Source: Nostoc spongiaeforme FACHB-130 (lineage in GTDB: Bacteria; Cyanobacteriota; Cyanobacteriia; Cyanobacteriales; Nostocaceae). Taken from it: a stretch of DNA of 64,000 nucleotides. The position numbers and the translations under genes are program-made. The stretch is taken from assembly GCF_014698475.1 (NCBI RefSeq), contig NZ_JACJTB010000003.1:62001-126000 (forward strand). The letters run 5' to 3'. Positions within the stretch are counted from its first letter, which is position 1. Every line of letters begins with the position of its first letter. Of the stretch, positions 9,730 through 19,854 are shown one piece after another. The notes under the pieces are model-generated. The model saw only the letters and a list, made by a program, of their open reading frames with translations. It was not told where the DNA came from and did no database searches.

Positions 9730-10188
9730 ATGAACATCAGAAATATCTTGAGTTTGAGTGCGATCGCGCTGACATCAACTGTTGTTAGTCTGGGAATAGG
9801 ACGAATAGCATATTATTGGCTACCTACTCAAGCCACAGCAGAATCACGCCTCATTGATGATGTAATTAGTTTCTTAATTAGCATCGGCTCATTTATCTTT
9901 CTCGGAGTTATCGGAGTCCTGATTTATTCATTAGTTTTGCATCGAGCCGACAACTTTGATATTACTGATGGTTCTCCGATTGATGGAAATATCACCCTCG
10001 AAATTATCTGGACAGCAATTCCTATCTTCTTAGTGTTTTGGATTGCAGGTTATAGCTATCAAATCTATGAAGGTATGGGTATTCAAGGAAAAGAGACTTT
10101 TACACAATCCCATATCCTCACAGATGAACAAGTAACAGAAAATACCACCCAAAATCAAGATGCAGCAACAAATAAGCATGATGTGTGA
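9730..10188 (+). CDS. COX2-like membrane stub upstream of cydAB
   Basis: A 152-residue protein with three hydrophobic segments, about 5-25, 45-65 and 95-115. The part DGSPIDGNITLEIIWTAIPIFLVFW is typical of the membrane domain of cytochrome c oxidase subunit II, just before the CuA domain. The CuA domain itself, with its Cys/His ligands, is absent: the protein ends in a polar tail. It stands 49 bp before cydA and probably belongs to the same transcript. It may be an accessory subunit of the quinol oxidase in place of CydX-like peptides, or a relic of a lost oxidase operon. The ATG at 9730 is chosen; the upstream extension is non-homologous. Confidence 0.65.
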   Translation: MNIRNILSLSAIALTSTVVSLGIGRIAYYWLPTQATAESRLIDDVISFLISIGSFIFLGVIGVLIYSLVLHRADNFDITDGSPIDGNITLEIIWTAIPIFLVFWIAGYSYQIYEGMGIQGKETFTQSHILTDEQVTENTTQNQDAATNKHDV

Positions 10189-10237
10189 ACAGTGAACTTA
10201 ACTAAATAAATCAGAACTCAAGATTGGAGAACACACG

Positions 10238-11656
10238 ATGAATTTATTCTCAGATACGGTGATGCTGTCGCGTCTTCAATTTGCAGTCACCAGCATCTTT
10301 CACATGTTTTGGCCTATCCTCACCATTGGGATGTCTTGGTATTTATTTGTTGTCGAGATTTTATGGCTAAAAACCAAAAATCCTACTTTTTATTACCATG
10401 CACGTTTTTGGTCAAAACTCTACATTCTCAATTTTGGCTTAGGTGTGGCTTCTGGTGTGGCGATTGAATTTGAATTTGGTGCAAACTGGGCTCCATTTTC
10501 TCTAGCTGTGGGTGATTTTTTAGGCAGTATTTTAGGCTTTGAAGGTACGATGGCCTTTATGCTAGAAGCTGCTTTTTTGGGGATTATGATTTATGGCTGG
10601 AATAAAATACCACCATTGATGCACCTATTCGCAACTTTATGTGTAGCTGTTGGTGCTAGTCTCTCATCTTTTTGGATTATTGTTGCTAACTCTTGGATGC
10701 AAACACCAGCAGGCGGAGAAATGGTGAATGGTAAATTTCTGGTTCACAGTTATCTAGAGGCCATCTTTAACCCCGCAGCTTTGAATAGTTGGTTTCACAT
10801 GATCTTGGCGATTCTCGAAACCGCTTTGTTTGTGATTGGTGGGATTAGTGCTTGGTATATCCTCAACAAGCGTTATGAGGAGTTTTTTAGCAAGTCTTTC
10901 AAGATTGCGATCGCCTTAGCTATTCTCGTCACACCCCTACAAATTGTCATTGGTCACTTCAGTGGTGAGGAAGTATACCACAACCAACCCAGTAAATTAG
11001 CTGCGATCGAGGCTTTATGGGACACTGTACCCGCAGGCGAAGCAGCACCTTGGAATGTTTTAGTTGCACCTAACGATAAAGAGAACAAGAATAATTGGTC
11101 ACTCAGTGTTCCTAATGGTTTAGGTATGGTTTTGGAAATGAAGCCCACACTTTCTGAACCTGTACTGGGTTTAAATGAGTGGAAGCCAGAAGACCGACCC
11201 CATGCAATTTCTTTGATATTCTATACCTTCCGCATCATGGTAGGTATTGCCTTCTTTTTCCTGGGTTTGATGGGTGTCAGCGTCGTCCAATGGTTGCGCG
11301 GTAAGCTGAGTGCAGAAAATATTACCACACAAACTTGGTTAATGCGGGCGTGGATATTGGCTGCACCTTTGGGTTATGTCGCCGTGGAATCTGGTTGGAT
11401 GGTACGAGAAGTTGGTAGACAACCTTGGATTGTGTACGGACAAATTCGCACAGCCGATGCTGTTTCTAATGTCCCAGCCAGCAACGTCTTAGTTTCACTC
11501 CTGGGTTACACCAGTATTTATCTGTTGTTGTTCGCCTGCGCCTTATACTTTGGTCGTCGGATAGTTCTCCAAGGGCCGAATTTCGCACTACCCTTACCCA
11601 ATCAAGATGCACAGCACAGCGACATAGGACAAATCACCGAAAGCGTACACAACTAA
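10238..11656 (+). CDS. cydA: Cytochrome bd-type quinol oxidase subunit I
   Basis: CydA carries the haems that oxidise quinol and reduce O2 to water. The 472-residue protein keeps the N-terminal RLQFAVTSIFHMFW with the axial His, GFEGTMAFMLEA with the conserved glutamate, NSWFHMILA with the second His and GWMVREVGRQPW. About nine membrane helices are visible. The quinol-binding loop is short, as in the cyanide-insensitive (CioA) subgroup common in cyanobacteria. It is followed 21 bp later by cydB. The next gene is vnfH, with only 105 bp between, so the oxidase may be made together with the V-nitrogenase reductase and help to remove O2. That link is inferred from position. Confidence 0.95.
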   Translation: MNLFSDTVMLSRLQFAVTSIFHMFWPILTIGMSWYLFVVEILWLKTKNPTFYYHARFWSKLYILNFGLGVASGVAIEFEFGANWAPFSLAVGDFLGSILGFEGTMAFMLEAAFLGIMIYGWNKIPPLMHLFATLCVAVGASLSSFWIIVANSWMQTPAGGEMVNGKFLVHSYLEAIFNPAALNSWFHMILAILETALFVIGGISAWYILNKRYEEFFSKSFKIAIALAILVTPLQIVIGHFSGEEVYHNQPSKLAAIEALWDTVPAGEAAPWNVLVAPNDKENKNNWSLSVPNGLGMVLEMKPTLSEPVLGLNEWKPEDRPHAISLIFYTFRIMVGIAFFFLGLMGVSVVQWLRGKLSAENITTQTWLMRAWILAAPLGYVAVESGWMVREVGRQPWIVYGQIRTADAVSNVPASNVLVSLLGYTSIYLLLFACALYFGRRIVLQGPNFALPLPNQDAQHSDIGQITESVHN

Positions 11657-11677
11657 TACCAACTAATCACAACTCTC

Positions 11678-12691
11678 ATGGAATCCGTAAGCACCACTCT
11701 ACCATTGCTCTGGTTTGGCCTTGTTGCCCTGTTCCTCACCTTATACCTAATTACCGATGGCTTTGATTTAGGCGTAGGAATTTTGACGCTAACTGCTGCT
11801 AACGAAGCACGACGGGGGATCATTATCAACACCCTCAGCACCGTTTGGGATGCTAATGAAACTTGGCTAGTGTGTACAGGGGGTTTATTGTATGGAGCAT
11901 TCCCCCTGGCTTACGCTACTATCGTTAATGCCCTCTACATTCCAATTACCATGATGGTAGTTGGGTTTATCTTCCGCGCCGTCGCTTTTGAATTTCGGGA
12001 ACATTCCCTAGACAAAACCTTTTGGAATATCGGTTTTGGTGGCGGTAGTTTGTTAGTAGCTTTTTCCCAAGGATTAGTATTAGGCGGCGTAATTGCGGGA
12101 ATTAAAGTTGATGCAGCCGGAAACTTTATTGGTGGGACTTGGGATTGGTTGAATTTACCATCAATATTAATAGCAATAACAGTTGTTCAAGGCTATGTAT
12201 TGATTGGTTCAACTTACCTGATTGCAAAAACAGAAGGTGAACTCAAACGATATCACTACATCACAGCCAAATTTAGTGCCATCACCACATACTTGGGTGC
12301 ATTAGTGCTGACAATTGCGACACCAATGTTTTACGAACGAGTCAAAGAAAGGCTATTTCACCAACCAGAAGTAGTGATATTTGCAGCTATTCCTGTCTTA
12401 GCGACCGTTGCAGCCGGACTACTGATGAATAGTATCAACCGCCGTCAAGAAATCAAGCCCTTTATCTGGACAATTGTACTTTTCTTGATCACTATTCTGG
12501 CCTTGGCTTTCGTCGTATTTCCCTACATTATTCCCTTTCAAATCACCATCTATCAGGCTTCTTCCTCCCTGAGTTCTCAAGCCTTCATGATTGCTTTCAT
12601 CGGCTTTTTTGTCCCGATTCTACTGTTCTACAATATCTATCTTTACCGAGTGTTTAAAGGTAAGGTTGTTAGCCCTCATTATGGGGAGTAG
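11678..12691 (+). CDS. cydB: Cytochrome bd-type quinol oxidase subunit II
   Basis: CydB is the second membrane subunit of the bd oxidase. The 337 residues show the N-terminal LWFGLVALFLTLYLITDGFDLGVG signature in which the TDGFDLG motif is highly conserved, WDANETWLVCTGG, and about eight to nine membrane helices. Length is usual for the CioB type. The ATG at 11678 follows cydA by 21 bp. After its stop at 12691 a hairpin-rich repeat (GGACGCTAAGG, GCGCCTTTGCGCC) fills the gap to vnfH; no strong terminator is seen, so read-through into vnfH is possible. Confidence 0.95.
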   Translation: MESVSTTLPLLWFGLVALFLTLYLITDGFDLGVGILTLTAANEARRGIIINTLSTVWDANETWLVCTGGLLYGAFPLAYATIVNALYIPITMMVVGFIFRAVAFEFREHSLDKTFWNIGFGGGSLLVAFSQGLVLGGVIAGIKVDAAGNFIGGTWDWLNLPSILIAITVVQGYVLIGSTYLIAKTEGELKRYHYITAKFSAITTYLGALVLTIATPMFYERVKERLFHQPEVVIFAAIPVLATVAAGLLMNSINRRQEIKPFIWTIVLFLITILALAFVVFPYIIPFQITIYQASSSLSSQAFMIAFIGFFVPILLFYNIYLYRVFKGKVVSPHYGE

Positions 12692-12769
12692 AAACGCGGA
12701 GGGACGCTAAGGTAAGCGCAGAGGTACGCAGAGTTATCTTAACCTTTGCGCCTTTGCGCCTTTGCGTGA

Positions 12770-13624
<855 letters not shown>

Positions 13625-13693
13625 ATATTCCCCCTACACCCTTACACCCCTAAACCCTCACACCCACATAATTCTAAATCACGGAGCATTTTG

Positions 13694-14047
13694 ATGATGC
13701 TGACAGAAGAAACCTTAGTTGAGAAATTTACTACCGTAGTTAAAGAACGCCGTCCTGAACTCAATACTTTACTTAAATACTGTCATGTCGAGCTTGTCAA
13801 CTCCTACTGGGGTAAACCCGAAAAACTTCTACAGTATTTTGTAATTTACGCTCCTCATCAACTGTTGGCTTCAGTAAGTGCTTACAAAGAAACTTTTAGA
13901 AGTGTCGCTGAGGATCTGGGAATAGCCAATGCGATTTGTATGAACGCTACACGCATTATCCGCGATCGCTGTTCCAAATTAAAACAAAAAGACCCCATTC
14001 TCTGGTTAGAACTCCAACTGTTGGTATCACAGCATTTAGAACAGTAG
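13694..14047 (+). CDS. Hypothetical protein between vnfH and the vnfR-type gene
   Basis: A 117-residue soluble protein that I do not recognise. It is mainly helical by composition, with a hydrophobic core (LLQYFVIYAPHQLLASVSAY) and three Cys residues, two of them in YCHVEL and AICMNA. There is no signal peptide or membrane segment. GGAG lies about 8 bases before the ATG at 13694. It follows vnfH by 69 bp in the same direction, so it is probably co-transcribed and may be a small accessory factor. Downstream the sequence turns to CCCCTAAACCC-type repeats. Confidence 0.6.
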   Translation: MMLTEETLVEKFTTVVKERRPELNTLLKYCHVELVNSYWGKPEKLLQYFVIYAPHQLLASVSAYKETFRSVAEDLGIANAICMNATRIIRDRCSKLKQKDPILWLELQLLVSQHLEQ

Positions 14048-14442
14048 AAATTATAGATGAGTTTTTGTCCCCTAAACCCTTACACCCCTATACCCCTACA
14101 CCCCTTTTCTTAAAAGTATAAAAGTCACAAATTTCTGTAACTGCATATACATTACTGATAGAAAATACAGGTATAAAAAGTTTTTTCTTTAGCAATTATT
14201 TTGGCGAAATGTATGTTAAACTTGCGTTAAGGGGGGACAAAACCAAACCTGTAAATCAACTCGCAACCAATTCAACTGACAATTTACTGTGAACATAGCA
14301 ATCCAGCAAGTAATGGAATATGTATGCAGTCATCTAAACTCAATCATAGGTCTTCTCAAAGATATAGTAGAAGGCTGTGCTATTACCTCAGCAGATTAAA
14401 TTTGCTCGTGGTAGCTTCTTGTCACGGAGTAAATAAAGTCTC
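14048..14442. other. Promoter region of the vnfR-type gene
   Basis: 395 bases without a gene. It starts with CCCCTATACCCCTACACCCC, a pyrimidine-rich repeat seen also after vnfH, and contains a perfect NtcA-type site at 14137. The remaining 260 bases would be a long leader for the regulator. Confidence 0.5.
14137..14177 (+). promoter_or_regulatory. Candidate NtcA-dependent promoter
   Basis: GTA-ACTGCATA-TAC at 14137-14150 is a perfect GTAN8TAC, followed after 21 bases by TATAAA (14172-14177), close to the usual 22-23 spacing. NtcA is the nitrogen-control activator of cyanobacteria. It would make the regulator gene, and perhaps nifV, nitrogen-responsive. Confidence 0.45.
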
Positions 14443-15573
14443 ATGAAGCTAGATATCAATATCTGCAACAACATCAAGTCTATCAGAACCCGTTTAGGCA
14501 TGAGCCAGCAAGATTTGGCTAATATAGCTGGCGTAACCCGTCAGACAATTAGTGGCGTGGAATCTGGGCAATATGCTCCTTCTGTCGCCATTACTCTACG
14601 TTTAGCTAAAGCACTTGGTTGTCAAGTCGAAAACTTATTCTGGTTAGAAGATGATTTACCCGAAGTTGAAGCAGTTCTGGCTAAACCAGTCCCCACTGGA
14701 CAACAACTGAGGGTTAGTCTAGCAAAAGTTGGAGGTCAATGGATAGCTTATCCTCTCGTGGGCAAAGAAGCTTTTCGGATGGAAATGATTCCTGCTGACG
14801 GTAAAGCAGAGAGTCAGACACATACGAATAAAGTCCAAGTGCGGCTGCTTGATGATGTAGACAAACTGCAAAATACGGTTGTTATCGCTGGTTGTACGCC
14901 GGTGATTTCCTTCTTAGCAAGAGCGACTGAACGCTGGCATCCCCAGCTACGGGTTCATTATCATTTTGCCAACAGTATGGCTGCTTTGCGTAGTTTGAAC
15001 CGGGGTGAAGTCCACATTGCAGGGATGCACTTGTATGATCCGCAAACAGGGGAGCATAATATTCCCTTTGCACGGGAAGCGTTAGATGGTAGAAGTGCAG
15101 TTTTAATCACTCTCGGCATTTGGGAAGAAGGGCTAGTAGTTGCGCCAGGGAATCCGATGGAAATCAAATCTTTGTCTGACTTGGTGGAACTAGAAGCCAA
15201 AATCATTAACCGTGAACCGGGTTCTGGTAGTCGGATGCTTTTAGAACGCAAACTAAAAGAAGAACAGGTATCATCCAATACAATTAAAGGATATGAGCAT
15301 ATTGTTCATAGCCATCAAGATGTGGCTTTATCTATCGCCGCAGGAATCGCCGATGCAGGAGTAAGTACAGCTTCCGTGGCGGCGGCTTTTGGTCTGGGAT
15401 TTATCCCCTTGCATCAAGCGCGATATGACTTAGTGATTCTCAAGGAATACTTGGAAGAATCACCAGTACAGCAATTCTTAAGTATCTTGGGACATCGCCT
15501 AGTGCAATCACAATTAGAGGTGCTTGGTGGTTATGACATTAGAGATATTGGGGAAGTTGTCGCAACTATTTAG
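14443..15573 (+). CDS. vnfR: VnfR-type repressor: Xre HTH plus molybdate-binding-type domain
   Basis: A 376-residue regulator. Residues 5-65 form an Xre/Cro helix-turn-helix (LGMSQQDLANIAGVTRQTIS) followed by NLFWLEDDL. Residues about 150-350 resemble the COG1910 periplasmic-molybdate-binding-like domain used intracellularly (AGCTPVISFLAR, HFANSMAALRSLNRGEVHI, EPGSGSRMLLE, AAGIADAGVSTASVAAAFGL). Such proteins bind molybdate and change DNA affinity. Dual Mo-responsive repressors VnfR1/VnfR2 of V-nitrogenase genes are described in Anabaena variabilis; this architecture and location fit, though identity cannot be proven here. It is followed 27 bp later by nifV. A near-copy of the first 73 residues heads the chimera at 35216. 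Confidence 0.8.
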   Translation: MKLDINICNNIKSIRTRLGMSQQDLANIAGVTRQTISGVESGQYAPSVAITLRLAKALGCQVENLFWLEDDLPEVEAVLAKPVPTGQQLRVSLAKVGGQWIAYPLVGKEAFRMEMIPADGKAESQTHTNKVQVRLLDDVDKLQNTVVIAGCTPVISFLARATERWHPQLRVHYHFANSMAALRSLNRGEVHIAGMHLYDPQTGEHNIPFAREALDGRSAVLITLGIWEEGLVVAPGNPMEIKSLSDLVELEAKIINREPGSGSRMLLERKLKEEQVSSNTIKGYEHIVHSHQDVALSIAAGIADAGVSTASVAAAFGLGFIPLHQARYDLVILKEYLEESPVQQFLSILGHRLVQSQLEVLGGYDIRDIGEVVATI

Positions 15574-15600
15574 AGTTAAACCATTGGTTATCTATTTACT

Positions 15601-16719
15601 ATGAACAAGCAGGCTATTCACATTAACGATACAACCTTGCGAGATGGGGAACAGGCGGCGGGCATAGCTTTTAATGTTGAGGAAAAAATTGCGATCGCCT
15701 CTCTACTCGATTCTATAGGTGTTCATGAGTTGGAAGTTGGCATTCCCGCAATGGGACATGAAGAAGCTGAATCAATTCAAAGGATTGCCAATCTAGGATT
15801 AAATGCCAAACTACTTGGCTGGAATCGGGCTAACTTGTCGGATATCCAAGCATCTATCAATTGTGGTTTGGATAGAGTTCATGTTTCTGTTCCCGTCTCC
15901 GATATTCAGATAGCCGCTAAATTCAAAGGACAACGACAGTTAGTCTTAGATAAACTACGGGATGCAATTAATTTTGCGTGCGATCGCGGTTTATCTGTCT
16001 CCGTTGGTGGCGAAGATTCTTCGAGAGCCGATGAATCCTTTCTATTAGAAGTTGCCCAATCTGCCCAAGAATGGGGCGCGTTTCGGTTTCGCTTCTGTGA
16101 TACTGTAGGAGTTCTCGACCCCACAACCACCTACAAAAAAGTTAGCTATCTAGTATCGCACCTATCAATTGTCATCGAAATGCACACACATGACGACTTT
16201 GGTATGGCCTTGGCGAACACCTTAGCCGGTGTGAAAGCTGGGGCGATATCCGTTAATACCACCGTCAATGGTATAGGTGAACGGGCGGGGAATGCACCTT
16301 TAGAAGAAGTGGTGATGGGACTCAAATATCTCTACGATATACCCACAGGTATTGATACCAAAAGACTCGTAGAAGTATCAAAATTAGTCTCCAAAGCGAC
16401 TAACTTTCCCGTTCTTCCTTGGAAAGCGATCGTCGGTGAAAATACCTTTGCACACGAATCAGGAATTCATGCTCATGGCGTACTGCAAAACCCCATCACC
16501 TATGAACCATTCGCACCAGAAGATGTAGGTTGGGAACGACGATTAGTCGTAGGTAAACATTCCGGTCGCCATCTCCTACTCAGCGTCCTGCAACAACATG
16601 GTATTACCCTCGGTCAAGCCGAAATTCAATCAGTATTAGATGCAGTACGTCATCAATCAGTCAAAACTAAACGCAGCCTCACCGTTGAAGAACTACTAAG
16701 CTTAGTTCCTCAAAGCTAA
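15601..16719 (+). CDS. nifV: Homocitrate synthase
   Basis: NifV condenses acetyl-CoA with 2-oxoglutarate to homocitrate, the organic ligand of FeMo-co and FeV-co. The 372-residue protein has the DRE-TIM metallolyase signature INDTTLRDGEQAAG, the metal-binding HTHDDFG motif, the second signature SVNTTVNGIGERAGNAPLEEV, HESGIHAHG and GKHSGRH. Length is normal. It follows the vnfR-type gene by 27 bp and is probably in the same operon, so homocitrate supply would be tied to V-nitrogenase expression. A fragment matching residues 198-251, then frameshifted, exists at 35435-35671. Confidence 0.93.
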   Translation: MNKQAIHINDTTLRDGEQAAGIAFNVEEKIAIASLLDSIGVHELEVGIPAMGHEEAESIQRIANLGLNAKLLGWNRANLSDIQASINCGLDRVHVSVPVSDIQIAAKFKGQRQLVLDKLRDAINFACDRGLSVSVGGEDSSRADESFLLEVAQSAQEWGAFRFRFCDTVGVLDPTTTYKKVSYLVSHLSIVIEMHTHDDFGMALANTLAGVKAGAISVNTTVNGIGERAGNAPLEEVVMGLKYLYDIPTGIDTKRLVEVSKLVSKATNFPVLPWKAIVGENTFAHESGIHAHGVLQNPITYEPFAPEDVGWERRLVVGKHSGRHLLLSVLQQHGITLGQAEIQSVLDAVRHQSVKTKRSLTVEELLSLVPQS

Positions 16720-16767
16720 AAACCTGGAGAAGTAGAAGCAAAATTATAGCCTTTCCTGTCTGCGGAG

Positions 16768-16784
16768 GTACAAATTTATCTGCG
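16768..16784 (+). repeat. GTACAAATTTATCTGYG repeat, copy 3
   Basis: Third copy, about 150 bp upstream of vupA. It runs into TTTATCTGCGTTCATCTGCG, which is a generic short tandem repeat in these genomes, so the motif may be part of a repeat family and not an operator. Confidence 0.5.
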
Positions 16785-16936
16785 TTTATCTGCGTTCATC
16801 TGCGTTCCATACTTGCTGAGTTAGTAAAAAGACTCAGATTTTTATAAAAAATATTCAAAACATATTTAATTTACCAACTATAAAAATCAACCAAAATTAT
16901 CGTTTGGTTTAATCTGTGTAAATCCTGAGAGGTTAT

Positions 16937-17818
16937 ATGGTTCAAAGAAGATTTGTCATTGCAGCTTTAGCTTCTTGTTTAGCAATTGTAACTGCTAACA
17001 CTAGTAACTTGTTAACACCACAAGCCAACGCTCAATCTGCAAGAAATCGTAATGTCATTGTCGCCATGACAACTAGCATCGAAGATAGCGGATTGCTTGA
17101 TGATTTAGTTCCAGCATTTGAGAAAAAAACAGGCTATCGACTCAAAAAAGTTGCCGTAGGAACTGGACAAGCTTTAGCTTTAGCAGAAAAAGGCGAAGTT
17201 GACGCACTATTCGTCAATTCACCCAAAGCCGAACGCAAAGTTTTACAAGGTGGTGCAGTGACTAACCGCCGTTTAGTTATGCACAACGATTTTGTAATTG
17301 TAGGGCCAGGTAATCCTGATAAAGCCAAGATTCGAGGTAGTAAAAACGCTGTGCAAGCGTTTAATGCAATTGCCAAAAATCAAGCATTATTTGTATCAAG
17401 AGGTGATGATTCAGGTACGAATAAATTAGAAAAAGATTTATGGCAGCAAGCAAATATTAATCCTGCTGGTAGTTGGTATCAACAAACAGGTTCAGGAATG
17501 GCAAAAACTTTACAAGTCGCTAATCAAAAACTGGGGTATACCTTGGCAGATAGGGCAACTTATATATTTCAGAAAAAAAATCTTACTTCTTTACAAGTAT
17601 TGGTAGAAGGAGACAGAAAATTATTAAATCTCTACCATGTAATGCAAGTAAATCCGCAAAAATTCCCCAAAGTTAATAGTGCGGGAGCTAAAGCTTTTAT
17701 TGATTTTGTTCTATCTCCTGAAGGACAGAGAATAATTGCTGCTCACGGTAAGCAAGAATTTGGACAGCCATTGTTTTTTGTTGATGGGGGTAAGAGTGAA
17801 AAGGACTATGGTTTTTAG
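16937..17818 (+). CDS. vupA: Vanadate/tungstate-type ABC transporter binding protein
   Basis: The periplasmic receptor of a TupA-like oxyanion importer. The 293 residues begin with a signal peptide (basic MVQRR, hydrophobic core, cleavage near QANAQS) and then show the TupA-type motifs VAMTTSIEDSGLLD (oxyanion-binding Thr-Thr-Ser), DALFVNSPKAE, FVIVGPGNPD, SRGDDSGTNKLE and LGYTLADRATY. In A. variabilis the homologous VupABC is a high-affinity vanadate uptake system, and the setting among vnf genes supports that substrate over tungstate. It is the first gene of vupABC; an 87-bp gap with a GC-rich repeat (17832-17870) separates it from vupB. Confidence 0.88.
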   Translation: MVQRRFVIAALASCLAIVTANTSNLLTPQANAQSARNRNVIVAMTTSIEDSGLLDDLVPAFEKKTGYRLKKVAVGTGQALALAEKGEVDALFVNSPKAERKVLQGGAVTNRRLVMHNDFVIVGPGNPDKAKIRGSKNAVQAFNAIAKNQALFVSRGDDSGTNKLEKDLWQQANINPAGSWYQQTGSGMAKTLQVANQKLGYTLADRATYIFQKKNLTSLQVLVEGDRKLLNLYHVMQVNPQKFPKVNSAGAKAFIDFVLSPEGQRIIAAHGKQEFGQPLFFVDGGKSEKDYGF

Positions 17819-17905
17819 TCTTTTTAAAAGCTCACGCATTCGCCCTTGGCGTTCCGCTTGCGGTAGGCGCAAAGGCACAAAGGTAGAAAGAAAGAGTGGT
17901 TTTGG

Positions 17906-18646
17906 GTGACTGCACATTTCAGTATTTTTTCGATTTTTAAGAGACTTGTGGATACAATCATTGATGGAGCAAATAAGGCTCTAGAGTTATTAATTAGTGG
18001 CGATCGCAATGTTATCGAAGTAATGACGATGACATTGCTAGTCTCTGGAGTGGCGACAACTATTAGTGTGTTGTTGGGTGTACCTTTGGGGTTGTGGTTG
18101 GCTTTAGAAGATTTCATTGGGAAACCTGTATTAAACAGTGTCGTTAACTTCGGGATGGGATTACCGCCTGTGGTGGTTGGTTTGGTGGTGAGTCTATTTT
18201 TGTGGCGTTCTGGCCCTTTGGGTGATTTGGATTTAATGTACACACCCACAGCCATGATTATCGCTCAAACTATTATTGCTTTCCCGATAGTTGCAGGGTT
18301 TAGTTTTGCAGCCATTCTTAGTATTAATCCGAAACTACGTTGGCAATTATTATCAATGGGGGCGACACCTTGGCAAGCTCATTGGTTATTAATTAAGGAA
18401 GCAAAACTTGGCTTAATAGCTGCTATTATTGCGGGTTTTGGTCGCGTCATTTCGGAAGTTGGGGCTTCGATGATGGTGGGGGGAAATATCAAAGGACAGA
18501 CGAGAGTTTTAACTACAGCTATTGTCACAGAAGTAGAAAAAGGTAACTTTGATGTAGCGATGGCGATCGCTTACATTCTCCTGTTCATCACCTACAGCAT
18601 TGTTGTGTCGCTGACTATCTTGCAGCACGATAAGAAGATGTTATGA
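17906..18646 (+). CDS. vupB: Vanadate/tungstate-type ABC transporter permease
   Basis: A 246-residue inner-membrane permease with five to six helices. The cytoplasmic coupling loop EAKLGLIAAIIAGFGRVISEVGASMMVGG contains the EAA-type motif of TupB/ModB permeases (core GFGRVISEVGA). The tabulated start is a GTG at 17906; a GTG at 17948 is an alternative because the first 14 residues are poorly typical. Its stop overlaps the start of vupC (ATGA), showing translational coupling. The gene provides the pore for oxyanion delivered by VupA. Confidence 0.88.
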   Translation: MTAHFSIFSIFKRLVDTIIDGANKALELLISGDRNVIEVMTMTLLVSGVATTISVLLGVPLGLWLALEDFIGKPVLNSVVNFGMGLPPVVVGLVVSLFLWRSGPLGDLDLMYTPTAMIIAQTIIAFPIVAGFSFAAILSINPKLRWQLLSMGATPWQAHWLLIKEAKLGLIAAIIAGFGRVISEVGASMMVGGNIKGQTRVLTTAIVTEVEKGNFDVAMAIAYILLFITYSIVVSLTILQHDKKML

Positions 18647-19797
18647 GTAAATTGCATAAGTTAAGGTCATTTATCAATTTAGAATCCCCTCCTATAAAAC
18701 CACAGGAAAATCTGGGGGAAGTCAATCAATATATCCTGAATATGCGTCAGGTGAAGGTTGATAGTAAAAACCGCAAAAATATCCTATCAATTGATAATTT
18801 CGCCGTCCGTCCAGGGGAACTAGTCGCCGTAGTTGGCCCTAACGGTGCGGGTAAAAGCACTCTGTTAAGAACCATCAATATGTTGCAATCCTACCGTGGG
18901 GAAATGCAATTGTTTGGACAGGATGCTAGTCAAGTTAATCAAACAGTCTTGCGTCGTCGTTCTGCATTGGTGTTTCAAGAAACATTACTCTTAGATGACA
19001 CTGTATTTAATAATGTTGCTAGAGTCTTACAGTTTCGCGGTGTACCAAAGCATCAAATCAAACACAGGGTATATACTGCCCTGGAAACATTTGGCTCTGA
19101 ACATTTAGCACATCGACAAGCCCGCGCACTGTCTGGTGGCGAAGGTAAGCGGGTGTGTATTGCCTGTGGGTTAGTAGCTGATCCAGAATTGCTGTTATTA
19201 GATGAGCCTTCCGCTTACTTAGATGTAGCAATTCGTCCGCAAATCATCGAGAAAATTCGCCAATGGGCGGAAGCTAGAGGGGCGGCGGTGATATTAGTCA
19301 GCCATAACTTTACAGATATCTTGAACTTTGCCGATCGCGCGATCGCATTATTTGACGGTGGAATTATCCAAGACGATAAGTTAGAAATGCTCATCCGTCG
19401 CCCAGCTAACCAACAACTCGCCAGACTTGTCGGTATGGATAACGTCATCCCTTGTCAAATAGAAGCAGAACACCGTGGTTATTTGATTAAGTTAGCTAAC
19501 ACTATGGAGTTTTCCTATTATGGCGAAATTAACGCACCCATCACAGCCTGTTGTCTATCCGGCGATGCTTTCCGTATTGATGATCTCAGTTCCACAATTC
19601 CACTACAACCAGGTGCAGTCTCCATTCAAGGCAGGGTGGAACGGATTGTGCGCGGTGTCGGAACTTATACCATCAAGGTGAAGGTGGGAGAGCAAACTTT
19701 AACGGCTAGAGTTCCTCGGAATGATGTGTCAGAGAATGTTTACCATCACAGTTTAATAAAACTCGCATTCCATCCCAGAGACGCGCATTTTGTTTAA
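18643..19797 (+). CDS. vupC: Vanadate/tungstate-type ABC transporter ATPase
   Basis: A 384-residue ATPase with Walker A GPNGAGKST, Q-loop FQETLL, signature ALSGGEGKRV (LSGGE instead of LSGGQ), Walker B LLLLDEPSAYLD and the switch His in LVSHNF. After about residue 255 a C-terminal extension includes a TOBE/Mop-like segment (VSIQGRVERIVRGVGTYTIKV) that may sense oxyanion and regulate transport, as in ModC. An N-terminal extension of about 35 residues precedes the ABC domain. It overlaps vupB by four bases and ends the plus-strand vnf/vup block. Confidence 0.88.
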   Translation: MSKLHKLRSFINLESPPIKPQENLGEVNQYILNMRQVKVDSKNRKNILSIDNFAVRPGELVAVVGPNGAGKSTLLRTINMLQSYRGEMQLFGQDASQVNQTVLRRRSALVFQETLLLDDTVFNNVARVLQFRGVPKHQIKHRVYTALETFGSEHLAHRQARALSGGEGKRVCIACGLVADPELLLLDEPSAYLDVAIRPQIIEKIRQWAEARGAAVILVSHNFTDILNFADRAIALFDGGIIQDDKLEMLIRRPANQQLARLVGMDNVIPCQIEAEHRGYLIKLANTMEFSYYGEINAPITACCLSGDAFRIDDLSSTIPLQPGAVSIQGRVERIVRGVGTYTIKVKVGEQTLTARVPRNDVSENVYHHSLIKLAFHPRDAHFV

Positions 19798-19854
19798 GGG
19801 TGTGAACTTGGGGTTATTAAAATCCCCCCTGCTCCCTGCCCCCTGCCCCCATTC

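Noticed and set aside
13630-14105. CCCCTACACCC-type repeats as telomere-like or CRISPR-like arrays
   Set aside because: They are short imperfect low-complexity runs common in these intergenic regions, without regular spacers.
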